This document shows, piece by piece, positions 9,041-18,640 of a DNA stretch of 64,000 nucleotides; position 1 is the first letter of the stretch; every line of letters begins with the position of its first letter. The stretch spans positions 372,001-436,000 of the forward strand of contig NZ_QJRY01000002.1 of NCBI RefSeq assembly GCF_003205195.1, in the 5' to 3' direction. The notes under the pieces are model-generated. The model had not been told where the DNA came from. It saw only the letters and a list, made by a program, of their open reading frames with translations, and did not search any database. Made by a program: the position numbers and the translations under genes. This DNA comes from Peteryoungia wuzhouensis. GTDB lineage: Bacteria > Pseudomonadota > Alphaproteobacteria > Rhizobiales > Rhizobiaceae.

Positions 9041-9769
9041 TCACGGCATGGCCGCGAAGTACCAATCGAGGATTGGCAACATGGCGGGGCTATATCGATT
9101 TGCACTGCGATCCGCACTGCGGATGGCAACAGCTCTTGCGATCTCCTGCTCTGCCGCCGTCTTCGCGAAGTGTTCGATGCGCGCAACCAGGCTTTCTGCC
9201 GGCTCCGCAAAACGGTGGACCCGCAGAAGTGTCAGCTTGTGCGGCCGATAACTCGCATAGAGCACCGGATCTGCAGCGGCATCGGCGAGGTCGAGCCCGG
9301 TTTCCTCCAGCACTTCACGGCGCATATTGCCGGCCAGATCGCAACGGCCGTCAATGACATCGGACGGATCGAGAGAGCCCGCCGCGAAATAGACCTGCCC
9401 GGCATTGGCGGTATGCGGCGCCATTTCGATCGCGACCAGCGCCCCGTCACCTGCGACGAGCACAGGATAGCCAAAAAGGTGACAGGCGCCCAACTGTTCC
9501 GTTTGTTTTCGCCACCAGAGGAAACAGGCAAAGGAGGCCTCGTGCCCGACCGCTCGGACGAAACCATTGTCGACTTGCATCTCCCGCTGCAGGATCAGCC
9601 GTCCATTGTAGAGCGCAGGGTTGGCGGCCTGTTCGTCGCGCCAATGGGCGGCGATGGCATCAGCATGCGCCAGTTGCAGCGGATGCGGGGCGTCATCCAC
9701 GCGGAGGTCGAGCCCTCGCACGGGCACGACGCGTCCGTCCATCGGCAGACCGATATCCACATCGATCAT
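9041..9769 (-). CDS. NUDIX hydrolase
   Basis: A 242-residue protein with a Nudix box in its second half: the stretch from GSLDPSDVIDGRCDLAGNMR to REVLEETGLDL fits the glycine-then-RExxEExG pattern. The first 110 residues show no domain I can name. ATG 9769 (MIDVDIGLP) has AGGAG six bases upstream, placed across the stop codon of the preceding EEP-family gene only 8 bp away, so the two are coupled. It probably hydrolyses a nucleoside-diphosphate-linked substrate; which one is not evident. Confidence 0.83.
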   Translation of the reverse strand: MIDVDIGLPMDGRVVPVRGLDLRVDDAPHPLQLAHADAIAAHWRDEQAANPALYNGRLILQREMQVDNGFVRAVGHEASFACFLWWRKQTEQLGACHLFGYPVLVAGDGALVAIEMAPHTANAGQVYFAAGSLDPSDVIDGRCDLAGNMRREVLEETGLDLADAAADPVLYASYRPHKLTLLRVHRFAEPAESLVARIEHFAKTAAEQEIARAVAIRSADRSANRYSPAMLPILDWYFAAMP

Positions 9770-9777
9770 GACGGCTC

Positions 9778-10887
9778 CTAGGGCAGATGGAGGGAAATGG
9801 CCACCGGGCAGTGATCCGACGCCTTGGGCCGGTCCCAGCCGATTCGCGGATAGCGCTCGACCGCCTGTCCTGGCGGGAACGGCGTGCGAAACGGCTGGCC
9901 GTTGCGGATGATGTCGGGCACCGCCTTCGGATTGGCCCTGGCGAGGCCCGCCGACAGCCAGATGTAGTCGAGTTGGCAAAGATGCTGCTCCTCCGGCCCG
10001 CGCGCGTGGTAGAGCGTCCAGCGGTCGAAGACATCGCGTCGTCGCATCACGTTCTCGACAAATCCATCTTGTGAAAAAATGTCGAGTGCACTCGCAAGCC
10101 CGTCGCGCGGTGCAAACTCGTATCCGTGGCGACGATCGCCGATGACGTCGATCCTCTCCTGGTAGTCGTTCATGTCACCGCAAATGATGAAATTGCGCTC
10201 GCGTGCATGGTCGCGGCCGAAACGGTTTTCGATGATATGACGAACCGCCCGCACCTCGGCCTCGCGCACCGGCATCGTGCTGGCCCGCCCGTCGGCGCCG
10301 TCGCGCCCGTTGGTCATCGACTTGAAATGCACGACATAGACCGTCAGAGGACGCCCGCCGATGAGGAGATCGAGTTCGAGGCAGTCGCGCTTGAAGATCC
10401 GGTCCTGCGGCTGGAGATTGGGACCGAGGGCCGGCGTATAGAGATTAAGGTCGTGGTAGGTCAGCGCGGCGTGGCTCTTGACGTCCTGCACCTCGATCCG
10501 CTCACCATGCCGCGTCTCCTCGCGCATCAGCACCGCGACATCGATCCCGCGGCTGTCATTGCCTTCCACCAGATATTTCTGCCGATAGCCGGAGCCGACC
10601 ATGCGGAAGAGATAGCCGTATTCGAAGGCCTTCAGCGCCTCCATGTTGTCGACTTCCTGCAGGCACAGGATGTCGGCATCGGTGTCGGCGATGGCGAGTG
10701 CCGACAATTGCCGGGTATCGTCGGTGGCCGCGACGACCCGTGCCGCCTCCAGCCGCTGGTAGTCAACCTCGCTGCGGATCTCGAAGAGCTTCAGCACGCG
10801 GTCCGAGCGCAACTGGTTGCGAAAGCCGGTGAAATCGAAGCGCGCGACGAGGTTTTCGATGTTGAAGCTGGCTATGCGAAGCGTCAT
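9778..10887 (-). CDS. Endonuclease/exonuclease/phosphatase-fold protein
   Basis: A 369-residue member of the EEP metallo-phosphohydrolase superfamily (DNase I/exonuclease III fold). Conserved elements in order: RIASFNIENL (Asn), ADILCLQEVDN (metal-binding Glu), SRGIDVAVLMR, FKS (VVHFKSMTNGR), ICGDMND (catalytic Asp/Asn) and KASDHCPVAISL (general-base Asp-His). Start ATG 10887 (MTLRIASFNIENL) is preferred; an in-frame ATG at 10932 would add 15 residues with no family counterpart. No signal peptide is seen. The target could be DNA, RNA or a phosphoester. Confidence 0.85.
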   Translation of the reverse strand: MTLRIASFNIENLVARFDFTGFRNQLRSDRVLKLFEIRSEVDYQRLEAARVVAATDDTRQLSALAIADTDADILCLQEVDNMEALKAFEYGYLFRMVGSGYRQKYLVEGNDSRGIDVAVLMREETRHGERIEVQDVKSHAALTYHDLNLYTPALGPNLQPQDRIFKRDCLELDLLIGGRPLTVYVVHFKSMTNGRDGADGRASTMPVREAEVRAVRHIIENRFGRDHARERNFIICGDMNDYQERIDVIGDRRHGYEFAPRDGLASALDIFSQDGFVENVMRRRDVFDRWTLYHARGPEEQHLCQLDYIWLSAGLARANPKAVPDIIRNGQPFRTPFPPGQAVERYPRIGWDRPKASDHCPVAISLHLP

Positions 10888-11039
10888 GGCGTGATTCCGG
10901 ATCGGCCTCCAAGGGGCAGGTGCCCCAATCAATCACGCCACCCGAAGACGGGCAACCGTGAAGGAGGTCTGCCGAGCGGAATGCGGAGCGTGCCACAGAG
11001 ACCGAGATATCTCCCACGCACGATCCGCGAGCCCATGCC

Positions 11040-12263
11040 TCAGGCGGCAGCCGGCAGGCTCCCGGCAATCAGACGCCCCAACCGCTTGATACCTTCCGCA
11101 ATCATCGCCTCATTGGCACAGGAGAAGGACAATCTCAGCGTATTCGTCCCCGAGCGGTCGGCAAAGAAGGCCTGCCCCGGAACGAAGGCCACTTTCTCCG
11201 TCTCCACCGATCGTGCCAAAAGTTCGGTTCCATCCAGCCCCTCCGGCAGCGTCACCCAGATGAACATGCCGCCTTCCGGCTCGGTCCAGCTCGTCCCCGC
11301 CGGCATATGGGCAGCCAGCGCCTTCAGCATGGCGTCACGTCGTGCTGAATAGGCGCCCCTGATCTTGGCCACCTGCGCGTCGAAATGGCGCTCTGCAACA
11401 TGGGTGATGGCGATCTGGTTGATCGACGAGGAATGCAGATCCGCCGCCTGCTTCATCAACACCAGTTTGCGAATGACCGGGGTCGCAGCAACGACGTAGC
11501 CGACGCGCAGCCCCGGTGCGAGGGTCTTGGAGAAGCTGCCGCAATAGATGGTTCTCGTGTCTTCGATCGACCCGCTGCGCTCGATGTCGAGCGACAAAAT
11601 CGGTCGCACCGCCTCTCCGTTGTAGCGAAGATGCTGATAGGCCGCGTCTTCGATGATCGGAACATCCAGTTCGTCGGCCAGTGAAAGCAAGGCGAGGCGT
11701 TCTTCCTGCGTGACCGTCTGACCGGTTGGATTGGCAAAGTCCGAGGAGAGATAGGCAAACTTGACCTCCCCCCCGGCATTGTCGGCCGCCGCCCGGTAGC
11801 TGTCCGGTGTGCGATTGCCGAAGCTCAGCTGATCATAGGTCGGCTCATAGGCATTGAAGGCCTGCAGTGCGCCGAGATAAGTCGGCCAGTTGACCAGCGC
11901 CGTATCCCGCGGCGAGAGCATCAGCTTGCCGAGATAATCCAACGCCTGCTGCGAACCCGAGGTGATGAAGATATTGTCGACACCGCATGCGATGCCGAGC
12001 CGGGCCATCTCCTTTTGCAGCCATTGGCGCAGCGGCAGATAACCTTCGGAAACCGAATACTGCAGTGCCGACGCCGCCTGACCACCCGCGAAGATCTCCG
12101 CATAGGCCGCCTCGAACGCTTGCGTCGGAAACAGGGCCGGATCAGGAATGCCGCCGGCAAAGGATATGATCTCCGGGCGATCGAGCAGTTTCAGCAATTC
12201 GCGGATTTCAGAGGCGCGCATGCGCGAGGCACGCGTCGCAAAGACATGGTCCCAGTTCAGCAT
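11040..12263 (-). CDS. PLP-dependent aminotransferase (class I/II, LysN/MocR-like)
   Basis: A 407-residue fold-type I aminotransferase. The PLP-lysine lies in YCGSFSKTLAPGLRVGYV, preceded by the conserved EDAAYQHLRY and SSDFANPTGQT stretches and by the substrate-cap motif ISFAGGIPDPALFP near the N-terminus, as in 2-aminoadipate aminotransferases and the C-terminal domains of MocR regulators. No DNA-binding domain is present. ATG 12263 (MLNWDHVFATRA) has GAGGAAA at good spacing. A long perfect palindrome 51 bp upstream (12314-12342) is a likely operator. The amino-acid substrate cannot be read from sequence. Confidence 0.88.
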   Translation of the reverse strand: MLNWDHVFATRASRMRASEIRELLKLLDRPEIISFAGGIPDPALFPTQAFEAAYAEIFAGGQAASALQYSVSEGYLPLRQWLQKEMARLGIACGVDNIFITSGSQQALDYLGKLMLSPRDTALVNWPTYLGALQAFNAYEPTYDQLSFGNRTPDSYRAAADNAGGEVKFAYLSSDFANPTGQTVTQEERLALLSLADELDVPIIEDAAYQHLRYNGEAVRPILSLDIERSGSIEDTRTIYCGSFSKTLAPGLRVGYVVAATPVIRKLVLMKQAADLHSSSINQIAITHVAERHFDAQVAKIRGAYSARRDAMLKALAAHMPAGTSWTEPEGGMFIWVTLPEGLDGTELLARSVETEKVAFVPGQAFFADRSGTNTLRLSFSCANEAMIAEGIKRLGRLIAGSLPAAA

Positions 12264-12313
12264 CGGGGTTTCCTCAAGGCTTGTCGTTATTCTCATACAA
12301 GATCACGAAAACC

Positions 12314-12342
12314 CCGATAGGTCAACAATGCTGACCTATCGG
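12314..12342. promoter_or_regulatory. 11-bp-arm perfect palindrome, candidate operator
   Basis: CCGATAGGTCA and TGACCTATCGG flank a 7-bp centre ACAATGC. It lies between the reverse aminotransferase gene and the forward GGDEF gene. Its core GGTCAAC-N3-GCTGACCTA recurs exactly upstream of the LysE-family gene at 28151-28169. Confidence 0.65.
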
Positions 12343-12445
12343 CCCTTGACGGAAATGCGACCTCCTGCCACCGCCGAAATTTGACGCAATTGCGCATCGT
12401 TAATTCCCATGAATATTAGCAGAATTTGGGTTATCAGAAGTCAAA

Positions 12446-13684
12446 TTGGAAACCGAATCGCTCATGCCAGAACGCTCCAGACCACCACTGTTTGCGACAC
12501 TCGCTATCCCGATGGTGGGCGCAAACGACAAGGGGCAACCACCTCCGTGGGAAAAGCTGACAGAACTCTATAAGATCCTTCCGCACCTCTTCGCAGCGGC
12601 GGCTATTCTGTGCGCTTCCGTCCTGCCCTATTCAGAGGGTGGCAGCGACAAGGTGATTGTCGTCGCGGTCATCCTGGCTCTCCAGCTCATGATGCGCTTT
12701 GCAGCGGAGTACCGATATCGCCGGCGCGCCGAAGATGCGGAGTTCAAGCATTGGCTCATTGGCTTTGTCGTCATCTCGCTCCTGTCCGGCATTGCCTGGG
12801 GAACCTCGATCGCGATCCTTTATCGCGGATCGGGTCCTGAAGCGCAGGTGGTGGTGCTGGCCGTCGGCTGCGGCATCGTCCAGTCCTGCGCCGCACGCGC
12901 CTATATGGCGCCGGCCTCCACCGTGCTGGTCATTCTGATCATGATCGGCATCTTCAATGCCACCGCCCTCAGCGAGGACAATTGGCTGATGCTCCCCATC
13001 TGTCTGGCTTATGTCGCGTTCCAGGCCAGCTATATGACGCGACTGGTCGGCCTCGAGCAGGCCCGCGCCGCCGCCGAGCGGCAGACGGACACCCTGGTCC
13101 TGGAACTCGCCCAGAGCAACGAGAAGCTGCGCCGTGCCAACGAGCAACTGATGCGCCATGCGGCAACCGACGACCTCACGGGCCTTGCCAACCGGCGCAG
13201 TTTCGATGCCAGCCTCCAGACAGCGGTCGACAAGACGACAGCGTCGGGTGCCAGCCTGTCCCTGCTCCTTCTCGACGTCGACCATTTCAAGCGTTTCAAC
13301 GACACATTTGGTCACCTCGCCGGCGACGATTGCCTTCGCAGGGTGGGTCGCATGCTGAAGGAGGAGTGCGCAGCCCGATCCTATTCTCCCGCCCGTTACG
13401 GCGGTGAGGAATTTGCCATCATCATGCCGGGGGCGAGCCGGCAGGAGGCCGAAATCTTCGCAGCGCACATCCTAGCGATGGCATCCGCTTTGGACTTTCC
13501 GGAGTTAGCGCTACCAGCAGCGGCATTGACCGTCAGCATTGGCCTTGCCACCATGGACTGCACCGATGACTGCGTGCACGCCCTCATCAACCGCGCCGAC
13601 CAGGGGCTTTATGCGGCCAAGCAGGCCGGGCGCAACTGCGCACGCATGATCGAACGAACAAACCAGACGGACGTGACGGCCTGA
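12446..13684 (+). CDS. Membrane-bound GGDEF diguanylate cyclase
   Basis: A 412-residue protein with about six hydrophobic segments (roughly residues 45-200), a short coiled linker (AAAERQTDTLVLELAQSNEKLRRANEQLMRHA) and a C-terminal GGDEF domain. The active-site motif is RYGGEEF and the DDLTGLANRRSFD and LLLDVDHFKRFNDTFGH motifs are intact, so c-di-GMP synthesis is expected. The RxxD inhibitory site normally five residues before the motif is not present. The frame can start at TTG 12446 with AGAAG upstream or at ATG 12464. It is convergent with the TetR gene. Confidence 0.9.
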   Translation: METESLMPERSRPPLFATLAIPMVGANDKGQPPPWEKLTELYKILPHLFAAAAILCASVLPYSEGGSDKVIVVAVILALQLMMRFAAEYRYRRRAEDAEFKHWLIGFVVISLLSGIAWGTSIAILYRGSGPEAQVVVLAVGCGIVQSCAARAYMAPASTVLVILIMIGIFNATALSEDNWLMLPICLAYVAFQASYMTRLVGLEQARAAAERQTDTLVLELAQSNEKLRRANEQLMRHAATDDLTGLANRRSFDASLQTAVDKTTASGASLSLLLLDVDHFKRFNDTFGHLAGDDCLRRVGRMLKEECAARSYSPARYGGEEFAIIMPGASRQEAEIFAAHILAMASALDFPELALPAAALTVSIGLATMDCTDDCVHALINRADQGLYAAKQAGRNCARMIERTNQTDVTA

Positions 13685-13717
13685 TCACTGCGCTCTGGCG
13701 CTCCCCGCTGTGATCAG
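13681..13717. terminator. Inverted repeat spanning both stop codons of convergent genes
   Basis: CTGATCAC (13681-13688) pairs with GTGATCAG (13710-13717). The stem contains the TGA of the GGDEF gene and the complement of the TetR gene's stop. It could act in both directions, but there is no clear T-run. Confidence 0.4.
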
Positions 13718-14331
13718 TCCGGCGCGGAAGCACATTGACCGCCGATGAGCCCAGCCAGCATGGTTTTTGCAGCCCAGACGGTGGTCTCGCGCGCCTCCTG
13801 CACGTTCAAACCGCAAACATCCTTCAGCACGACCAGCGTCTCAATGCCCGTCAGCAGCGACAGGGCGTAGATCAGGCGCTGGAAATCGCGCGGCGGCAGT
13901 TGTGGCTGCAGGGGTTCGAGCGCCTCCGTCAGCCATCCGATCCGCCGCGCCCCGCGCTTCACCTTGCTGTCGCCGGTGACCGTGCTGGCGAGAAGCGCCC
14001 GAAACATCGGTTCGTTCTCGTGGACCATGTCGAAGATGCGGCCGACCAGGAGTTGCAACTGCTGCCCGACAGCCTCGGGCCCCTCACCGGACGCAACAGG
14101 CTCGATGCGGATCGACGTGGCAACCGCGTCGAGCACAGCTTCGCGGATCATTTCCTCCGGCTTGGAGAAGTAGCGATAGGCCGTGGCACGGGAGATCCCT
14201 GCGTGGTCCGCGACCTCAGCCACGGACGGTTGCGCGCCGCGCTCCGTGAGTTCACGGGCCGCACGGAGCAACTCCGCACGCGTCCGCCGCTTCTGGTTGA
14301 TGCGCTCGAAACTTTTCTCTTGACTGCTCAT
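13714..14331 (-). CDS. TetR-family regulator
   Basis: A 205-residue TetR-type protein. The N-terminal helix-turn-helix reads SVAEVADHAGISRATAYRYFSKPEEMIREAV (about residues 35-65); the C-terminal two thirds form the usual divergent ligand-binding domain. ATG 14331 (MSSQEKSFERIN) has GAGGTGG upstream; a longer frame from 14511 would run through the divergent cupin gene. The gene is divergent from the cupin with only 67 bp between the starts, and two overlapping inverted repeats lie there, so it most likely represses both itself and the cupin gene. Confidence 0.9.
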   Translation of the reverse strand: MSSQEKSFERINQKRRTRAELLRAARELTERGAQPSVAEVADHAGISRATAYRYFSKPEEMIREAVLDAVATSIRIEPVASGEGPEAVGQQLQLLVGRIFDMVHENEPMFRALLASTVTGDSKVKRGARRIGWLTEALEPLQPQLPPRDFQRLIYALSLLTGIETLVVLKDVCGLNVQEARETTVWAAKTMLAGLIGGQCASAPD

Positions 14332-14337
14332 TTCCAC

Positions 14338-14361
14338 CTCATTATGAGACAACAATCTCAT
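14338..14361. promoter_or_regulatory. Overlapping inverted repeats, candidate TetR operator
   Basis: CTCAT-T-ATGAG (14338-14348) overlaps ATGAGA-CAACAA-TCTCAT (14344-14361). Both are perfect and lie between the TetR start (14331) and the cupin start (14399), where they would block both promoters. Confidence 0.6.
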
Positions 14362-14398
14362 TACGGGATAAAGTATCACAAAGGAGAGGAAATGCAAG

Positions 14399-14881
14399 AT
14401 GAGTACGACAATCGCAAACGCAACGACCGACCACCCGCAAACTGTCCACTTTTTGGGTAGCCTTCTGACATTCCGTGCCCGCGCGGCCGACACGGGAGGC
14501 ACGTTCTCCATCGTGGAATCCTGCTCAGCCCCAGGCGCTGGCGCACCGCCCCACCTTCAGGCCGATGCGGAAGCGTTTCTCGTCACCGAAGGCTCCTTCG
14601 AATTCATGCTGGGTGAGACCTGGCGTCGTTGCGGACCCGGAGAATTCGTCTATGTGGCCCCCGGCGTGGTCCATGCGTTCCGCAACGCCGCGAGCACACC
14701 GTCCAGGATGCTGATCATCAATCTGCCGGGCGGCCCGCATGAGAATTTCTTCAAGGCCGTCGGCGAACCCGTGAACGCCGAACCGCCTGTCTTCCCGCCG
14801 ATGGGGGCACCCGACGTCGCGTATCTCACGACGGAAGCCGAGCGCTTCGGCATCACCATCCTGCCGACGCCGCACCACTAA
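14399..14881 (+). CDS. Cupin-domain protein
   Basis: A 160-residue single-domain cupin. Motif 1 can be read from APPHLQADAEAFLVTEGSFEF and motif 2 from GPGEFVYVAPGVVHAFRN, giving His/Glu/His metal ligands, although the first motif has lost the second His of the classical HxH pair. Such proteins are metal-dependent oxygenases or isomerases, or small-molecule binders. ATG 14399 has AAGGAGAGGA nine bases upstream. It is divergent from the TetR regulator, suggesting induction by the compound it handles. Confidence 0.85.
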   Translation: MSTTIANATTDHPQTVHFLGSLLTFRARAADTGGTFSIVESCSAPGAGAPPHLQADAEAFLVTEGSFEFMLGETWRRCGPGEFVYVAPGVVHAFRNAASTPSRMLIINLPGGPHENFFKAVGEPVNAEPPVFPPMGAPDVAYLTTEAERFGITILPTPHH

Positions 14882-14958
14882 GGGCCGCATCGGACATTCA
14901 AGCACGCCTGGTGCATCCCACCAGACTTTCACGAATCCTGTCTCGAAAGGTTCGCCTC

Positions 14959-15333
14959 ATGCGCGGATTGGCGTATTTCTGTATTGTATCAGCAGCCGTC
15001 TATGGCTTGGCCGGCATGGCCTTCGGAATGGTCATGGCCGCCTCGCACGACCACACGCTGATGACGGCCCATGCGCACCTCAACCTCATGGGTTGGGTAT
15101 CGATGGCCATTTACGGTCTGTATTATCACTCCGTCCCGGCCGCAGCAGAAACGCGGCTGGCGAAGATCCATGTCGGAGTGACCACGCTCGGCCTCTGGAT
15201 CATGATCCCAGGCGTTGCGATGGCCGTTCTCGGCATGACTGAGGGACCGGCGATCGCCGGCTCGCTGCTGACGATCCTCGGCATGCTGCTTTTCGCGGCC
15301 CGCGTCGCGACAGGGCATCGGGTCGTCGCATGA
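14959..15333 (+). CDS. Small membrane protein with HAHLNLMGW motif
   Basis: A 124-residue protein with four hydrophobic helices. It contains histidines in SHDH, TAHAHLNLMGW and YYHSVP, a pattern seen in helices of heme-copper oxidase subunit I and NnrS-like proteins, so heme or metal binding in the membrane is plausible. It is far too short to be an oxidase. ATG 14959 (MRGLAYFCIV) has AAAGG eight bases upstream. It lies 77 bp after the cupin gene and may be in the same operon. Function unknown. Confidence 0.7.
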   Translation: MRGLAYFCIVSAAVYGLAGMAFGMVMAASHDHTLMTAHAHLNLMGWVSMAIYGLYYHSVPAAAETRLAKIHVGVTTLGLWIMIPGVAMAVLGMTEGPAIAGSLLTILGMLLFAARVATGHRVVA

Positions 15334-15367
15334 GGCGACACCCGCCCCATCGATGGATCGGACGCGC

Positions 15368-15398
15368 AAAAGCCGGAGAGGTCGCCCTCCCCGGCTTT
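15368..15398. terminator. Bidirectional terminator between the small membrane protein gene and ilvC
   Basis: AAAGCCGG (15369-15376) pairs with CCGGCTTT (15391-15398), with further partial pairing inside (AGAGG/CCTCC). A-rich and T-rich flanks suit termination from both sides. Confidence 0.65.
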
Positions 15399-15423
15399 GT
15401 CGTATCAGACAGATGCGAAGGAC

Positions 15424-17153
<1,730 letters not shown>

Positions 17154-17165
17154 GGAAGGCTCCTG

Positions 17166-17179
17166 GTACCGTACGGTAC
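17166..17179. promoter_or_regulatory. 14-bp perfect palindrome, candidate TetR operator
   Basis: GTACCGTACGGTAC equals its own reverse complement and starts 13 bp upstream of the TetR-family ATG at 17153, overlapping the region where its promoter should lie. Confidence 0.6.
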
Positions 17180-17471
17180 GGTTCGCCACCTTTTATGTCC
17201 GGAGCGATCAGCAAGGTCAAGAGCACTTTGAAGAAATTTACGGCATCTGCCTCGCGGACGTGACCGTCTTTTGCGCAAACGCACGTGCCGTGCGCACAGC
17301 CTTCACCGTCAAACAACCGCCAGAGCCGATGCCGGCCTCTCACAAAAGGGTGAAACAAATAAAAAATAATCGTTATATGTCATAGTTAAATGACGGCAAA
17401 ATGACGACTTAAGCCATTGAATTTGAATGTTTTAAATTTCAAGTACCGTTTGTGATACCGGGTACTTTCAC

Positions 17472-17562
17472 CGAACCAGTCAGTTCGATTGTGCGCAAAG
17501 GGGTATTGATTTCCCCGCCGCCCTGCGCCAAATCAGCATCATCGAACCGCACAGTTCGATTG
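17472..17562 (+). repeat. Two 20-bp near-identical direct repeats, each an inverted repeat
   Basis: CGAACC-AGT-CAGTTCGATTG (17472-17491) and CGAACC-GCA-CAGTTCGATTG (17543-17562) agree at all positions except a three-base centre and are 71 bp apart. Each has CGAAC and GTTCG arms around 6 bp. They lie just upstream of the five-gene array, so they may be paired binding sites for one regulator. Confidence 0.55.
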
Positions 17563-17587
17563 AACAAGGTTCTAAAGGTACACGACG

Positions 17588-17827
17588 ATGAAGATGATTG
17601 CAGCAGCACTCCTTACGACCTTCGCAGGAACGACGGCCGCATTTGCGCTAGAGCCGATCTCCGGTTCGATCACATATGGCGGTGCGCAGCCCCGGCTTGA
17701 ACAGGCTCCGGCCGGTTCGAACTTCTTTCACACCTTTTACTTCAAAGGCTCCGAAGTCCACGAGGTCTACAAGGTGAATTCAGATCGGACGGTGTCCCTG
17801 GTTTCTCGCTCCATGTCGAACGACTGA
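17588..17827 (+). CDS. Small exported protein, array copy 1 (divergent)
   Basis: A 79-residue protein with a Sec signal peptide (MKMIAAALLTTFAGTTAAFA) and a mature part of about 59 residues. It aligns throughout with the four following genes: PISGSITYGG/PIPGSITYDN, APAGSNFFHTF/APAGSTFFHTF and EVYKVNSDRTVSLVSRS/EVYKVNADKTVTLVNRT. It lacks the GDGRD turn present in the others. No cysteines and no transmembrane helix after the signal. I do not recognise a named family and assign no function. It is the founder-like, least similar member at the promoter end of the array. Confidence 0.8.
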   Translation: MKMIAAALLTTFAGTTAAFALEPISGSITYGGAQPRLEQAPAGSNFFHTFYFKGSEVHEVYKVNSDRTVSLVSRSMSND

Positions 17828-17924
17828 CCAAGACACCCTCTGAAAACAGGTAAACCACGCGTTCAATCACAATCCTGAGCTGCAGACGATAAAGCCAGCT
17901 CAATTCACGATAAGGAATACGACC

Positions 17925-18173
17925 ATGAAGACCATCATTTCTGCCGCCCTGATCTCGCTTGCTGCCGGCTCGGCCGCTTTCGCCGCCGTCCAGCCGATCC
18001 CGGGTTCGATCACCTATGACAACGCCAACGTCCAGCTCGAAAAGGCACCTGCCGGTTCGACCTTCTTCCACACCTTCTCCAACGGTGACGGTCGTGACGT
18101 TCGCGAGATCTACAAGGTCAACGCCGACAAGTCGGTGACCCTCGTCAACCGCTCGATCTCCAACGCTTCCTAA
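17925..18173 (+). CDS. Small exported protein, array copy 2
   Basis: An 82-residue protein: signal peptide of about 20 residues ending in AAFA, then a mature domain of about 62 residues with the core PGSITYDNANVQLEKAPAG and STFFHTFSNGDGRDV. At the five variable positions it has A13 and the C-terminal set R60-I62-S70-S77. AAGGAATACGACC precedes the ATG, as in copies 3-5. A short GAGCTG/CAGCTC stem lies upstream. Exported, soluble and cysteine-free; function unknown. Confidence 0.85.
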   Translation: MKTIISAALISLAAGSAAFAAVQPIPGSITYDNANVQLEKAPAGSTFFHTFSNGDGRDVREIYKVNADKSVTLVNRSISNAS

Positions 18174-18215
18174 TCGAGCAGCCTCCCGCATAACGCGCCT
18201 CCCAAGACGCACTGA

Positions 18216-18255
18216 GCGGTCGGCTCGGCCCTCCCCCTTTAGCCGAACCGACCGC
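18216..18255 (+). repeat. Stem-loop between array copies 2 and 3
   Basis: GCGGTCGGCTCGGC (18216-18229) pairs with GCCGAACCGACCGC (18242-18255), 14 bp with one C-A mismatch, around a pyrimidine-rich loop. No T-run follows. It may be an mRNA-stabilising or processing element or a weak terminator. Confidence 0.6.
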
Positions 18256-18278
18256 CCCCAACGAAAAGGAATACGACC

Positions 18279-18527
18279 ATGAAGACCATCATTTCTGCCG
18301 CTCTGATCTCGCTTGCTGCCGGCTCGGCCGCTTTCGCCGCCGTCCAGCCGATCCCGGGTTCGATCACCTATGACAACGCCAACGTCCAGCTCGAAAAGGC
18401 ACCTGCCGGTTCGACCTTCTTCCACACCTTCTCCAACGGTGACGGTCGTGACGTCAACGAAGTCTACAAGGTCAACGCCGACAAGACCGTGACCCTCGTC
18501 AACCGCACGATCTCCAACGCTTCTTAA
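18279..18527 (+). CDS. Small exported protein, array copy 3
   Basis: An 82-residue protein almost identical to its neighbours, with the same signal peptide and mature core. It carries A13, as copy 2 does, combined with the C-terminal set N60-V62-T70-T77 shared with copy 4. At the DNA level the 5' half follows copy 2 and the 3' third follows copy 4, so this gene looks like a recombinant. The ribosome-binding site AAAGGAATACGACC is conserved. Function unknown. Confidence 0.85.
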   Translation: MKTIISAALISLAAGSAAFAAVQPIPGSITYDNANVQLEKAPAGSTFFHTFSNGDGRDVNEVYKVNADKTVTLVNRTISNAS

Positions 18528-18575
18528 ATCAGAAGCGTCCCCCGTTAAGCGCCTCCCAAGACGCGAAGACCTCAA

Positions 18576-18616
18576 GCGGTTGGCTCGGCCCTCCCCCCTT
18601 TAGCCGAACCGACCGC
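18576..18616 (+). repeat. Stem-loop between array copies 3 and 4
   Basis: GCGGTTGGCTCGGC (18576-18589) pairs with GCCGAACCGACCGC (18603-18616). Compared with the previous stem, one C has become T, giving a G-U pair in RNA, so pairing is kept. Confidence 0.6.
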
Positions 18617-18640
18617 CCCCAAACGAAAAGGAATACGACC

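Larger units (their letters stand above)
17154..17587. promoter_or_regulatory. Regulatory region between the TetR gene and the small-protein array
   Basis: A 434-bp gap unusually rich in palindromes. It contains GTACCGTACGGTAC (17166-17179) at the TetR promoter and an AT-rich block (about 17355-17440). It then has AAGTACC-N13-GGTACTT (17441-17467) and two copies of CGAACC-N3-CAGTTCGATTG (17472-17491 and 17543-17562), each internally an inverted repeat CGAAC-N6-GTTCG. The last copy ends 25 bp before the first gene of the array. No protein-coding sequence was recognised. Confidence 0.55.

Noticed and set aside
17472-17562. CGAAC/GTTCG sites as LexA boxes
   Set aside because: Alphaproteobacterial LexA boxes are direct GTTC repeats with seven bases between; here the halves are inverted with six bases between.
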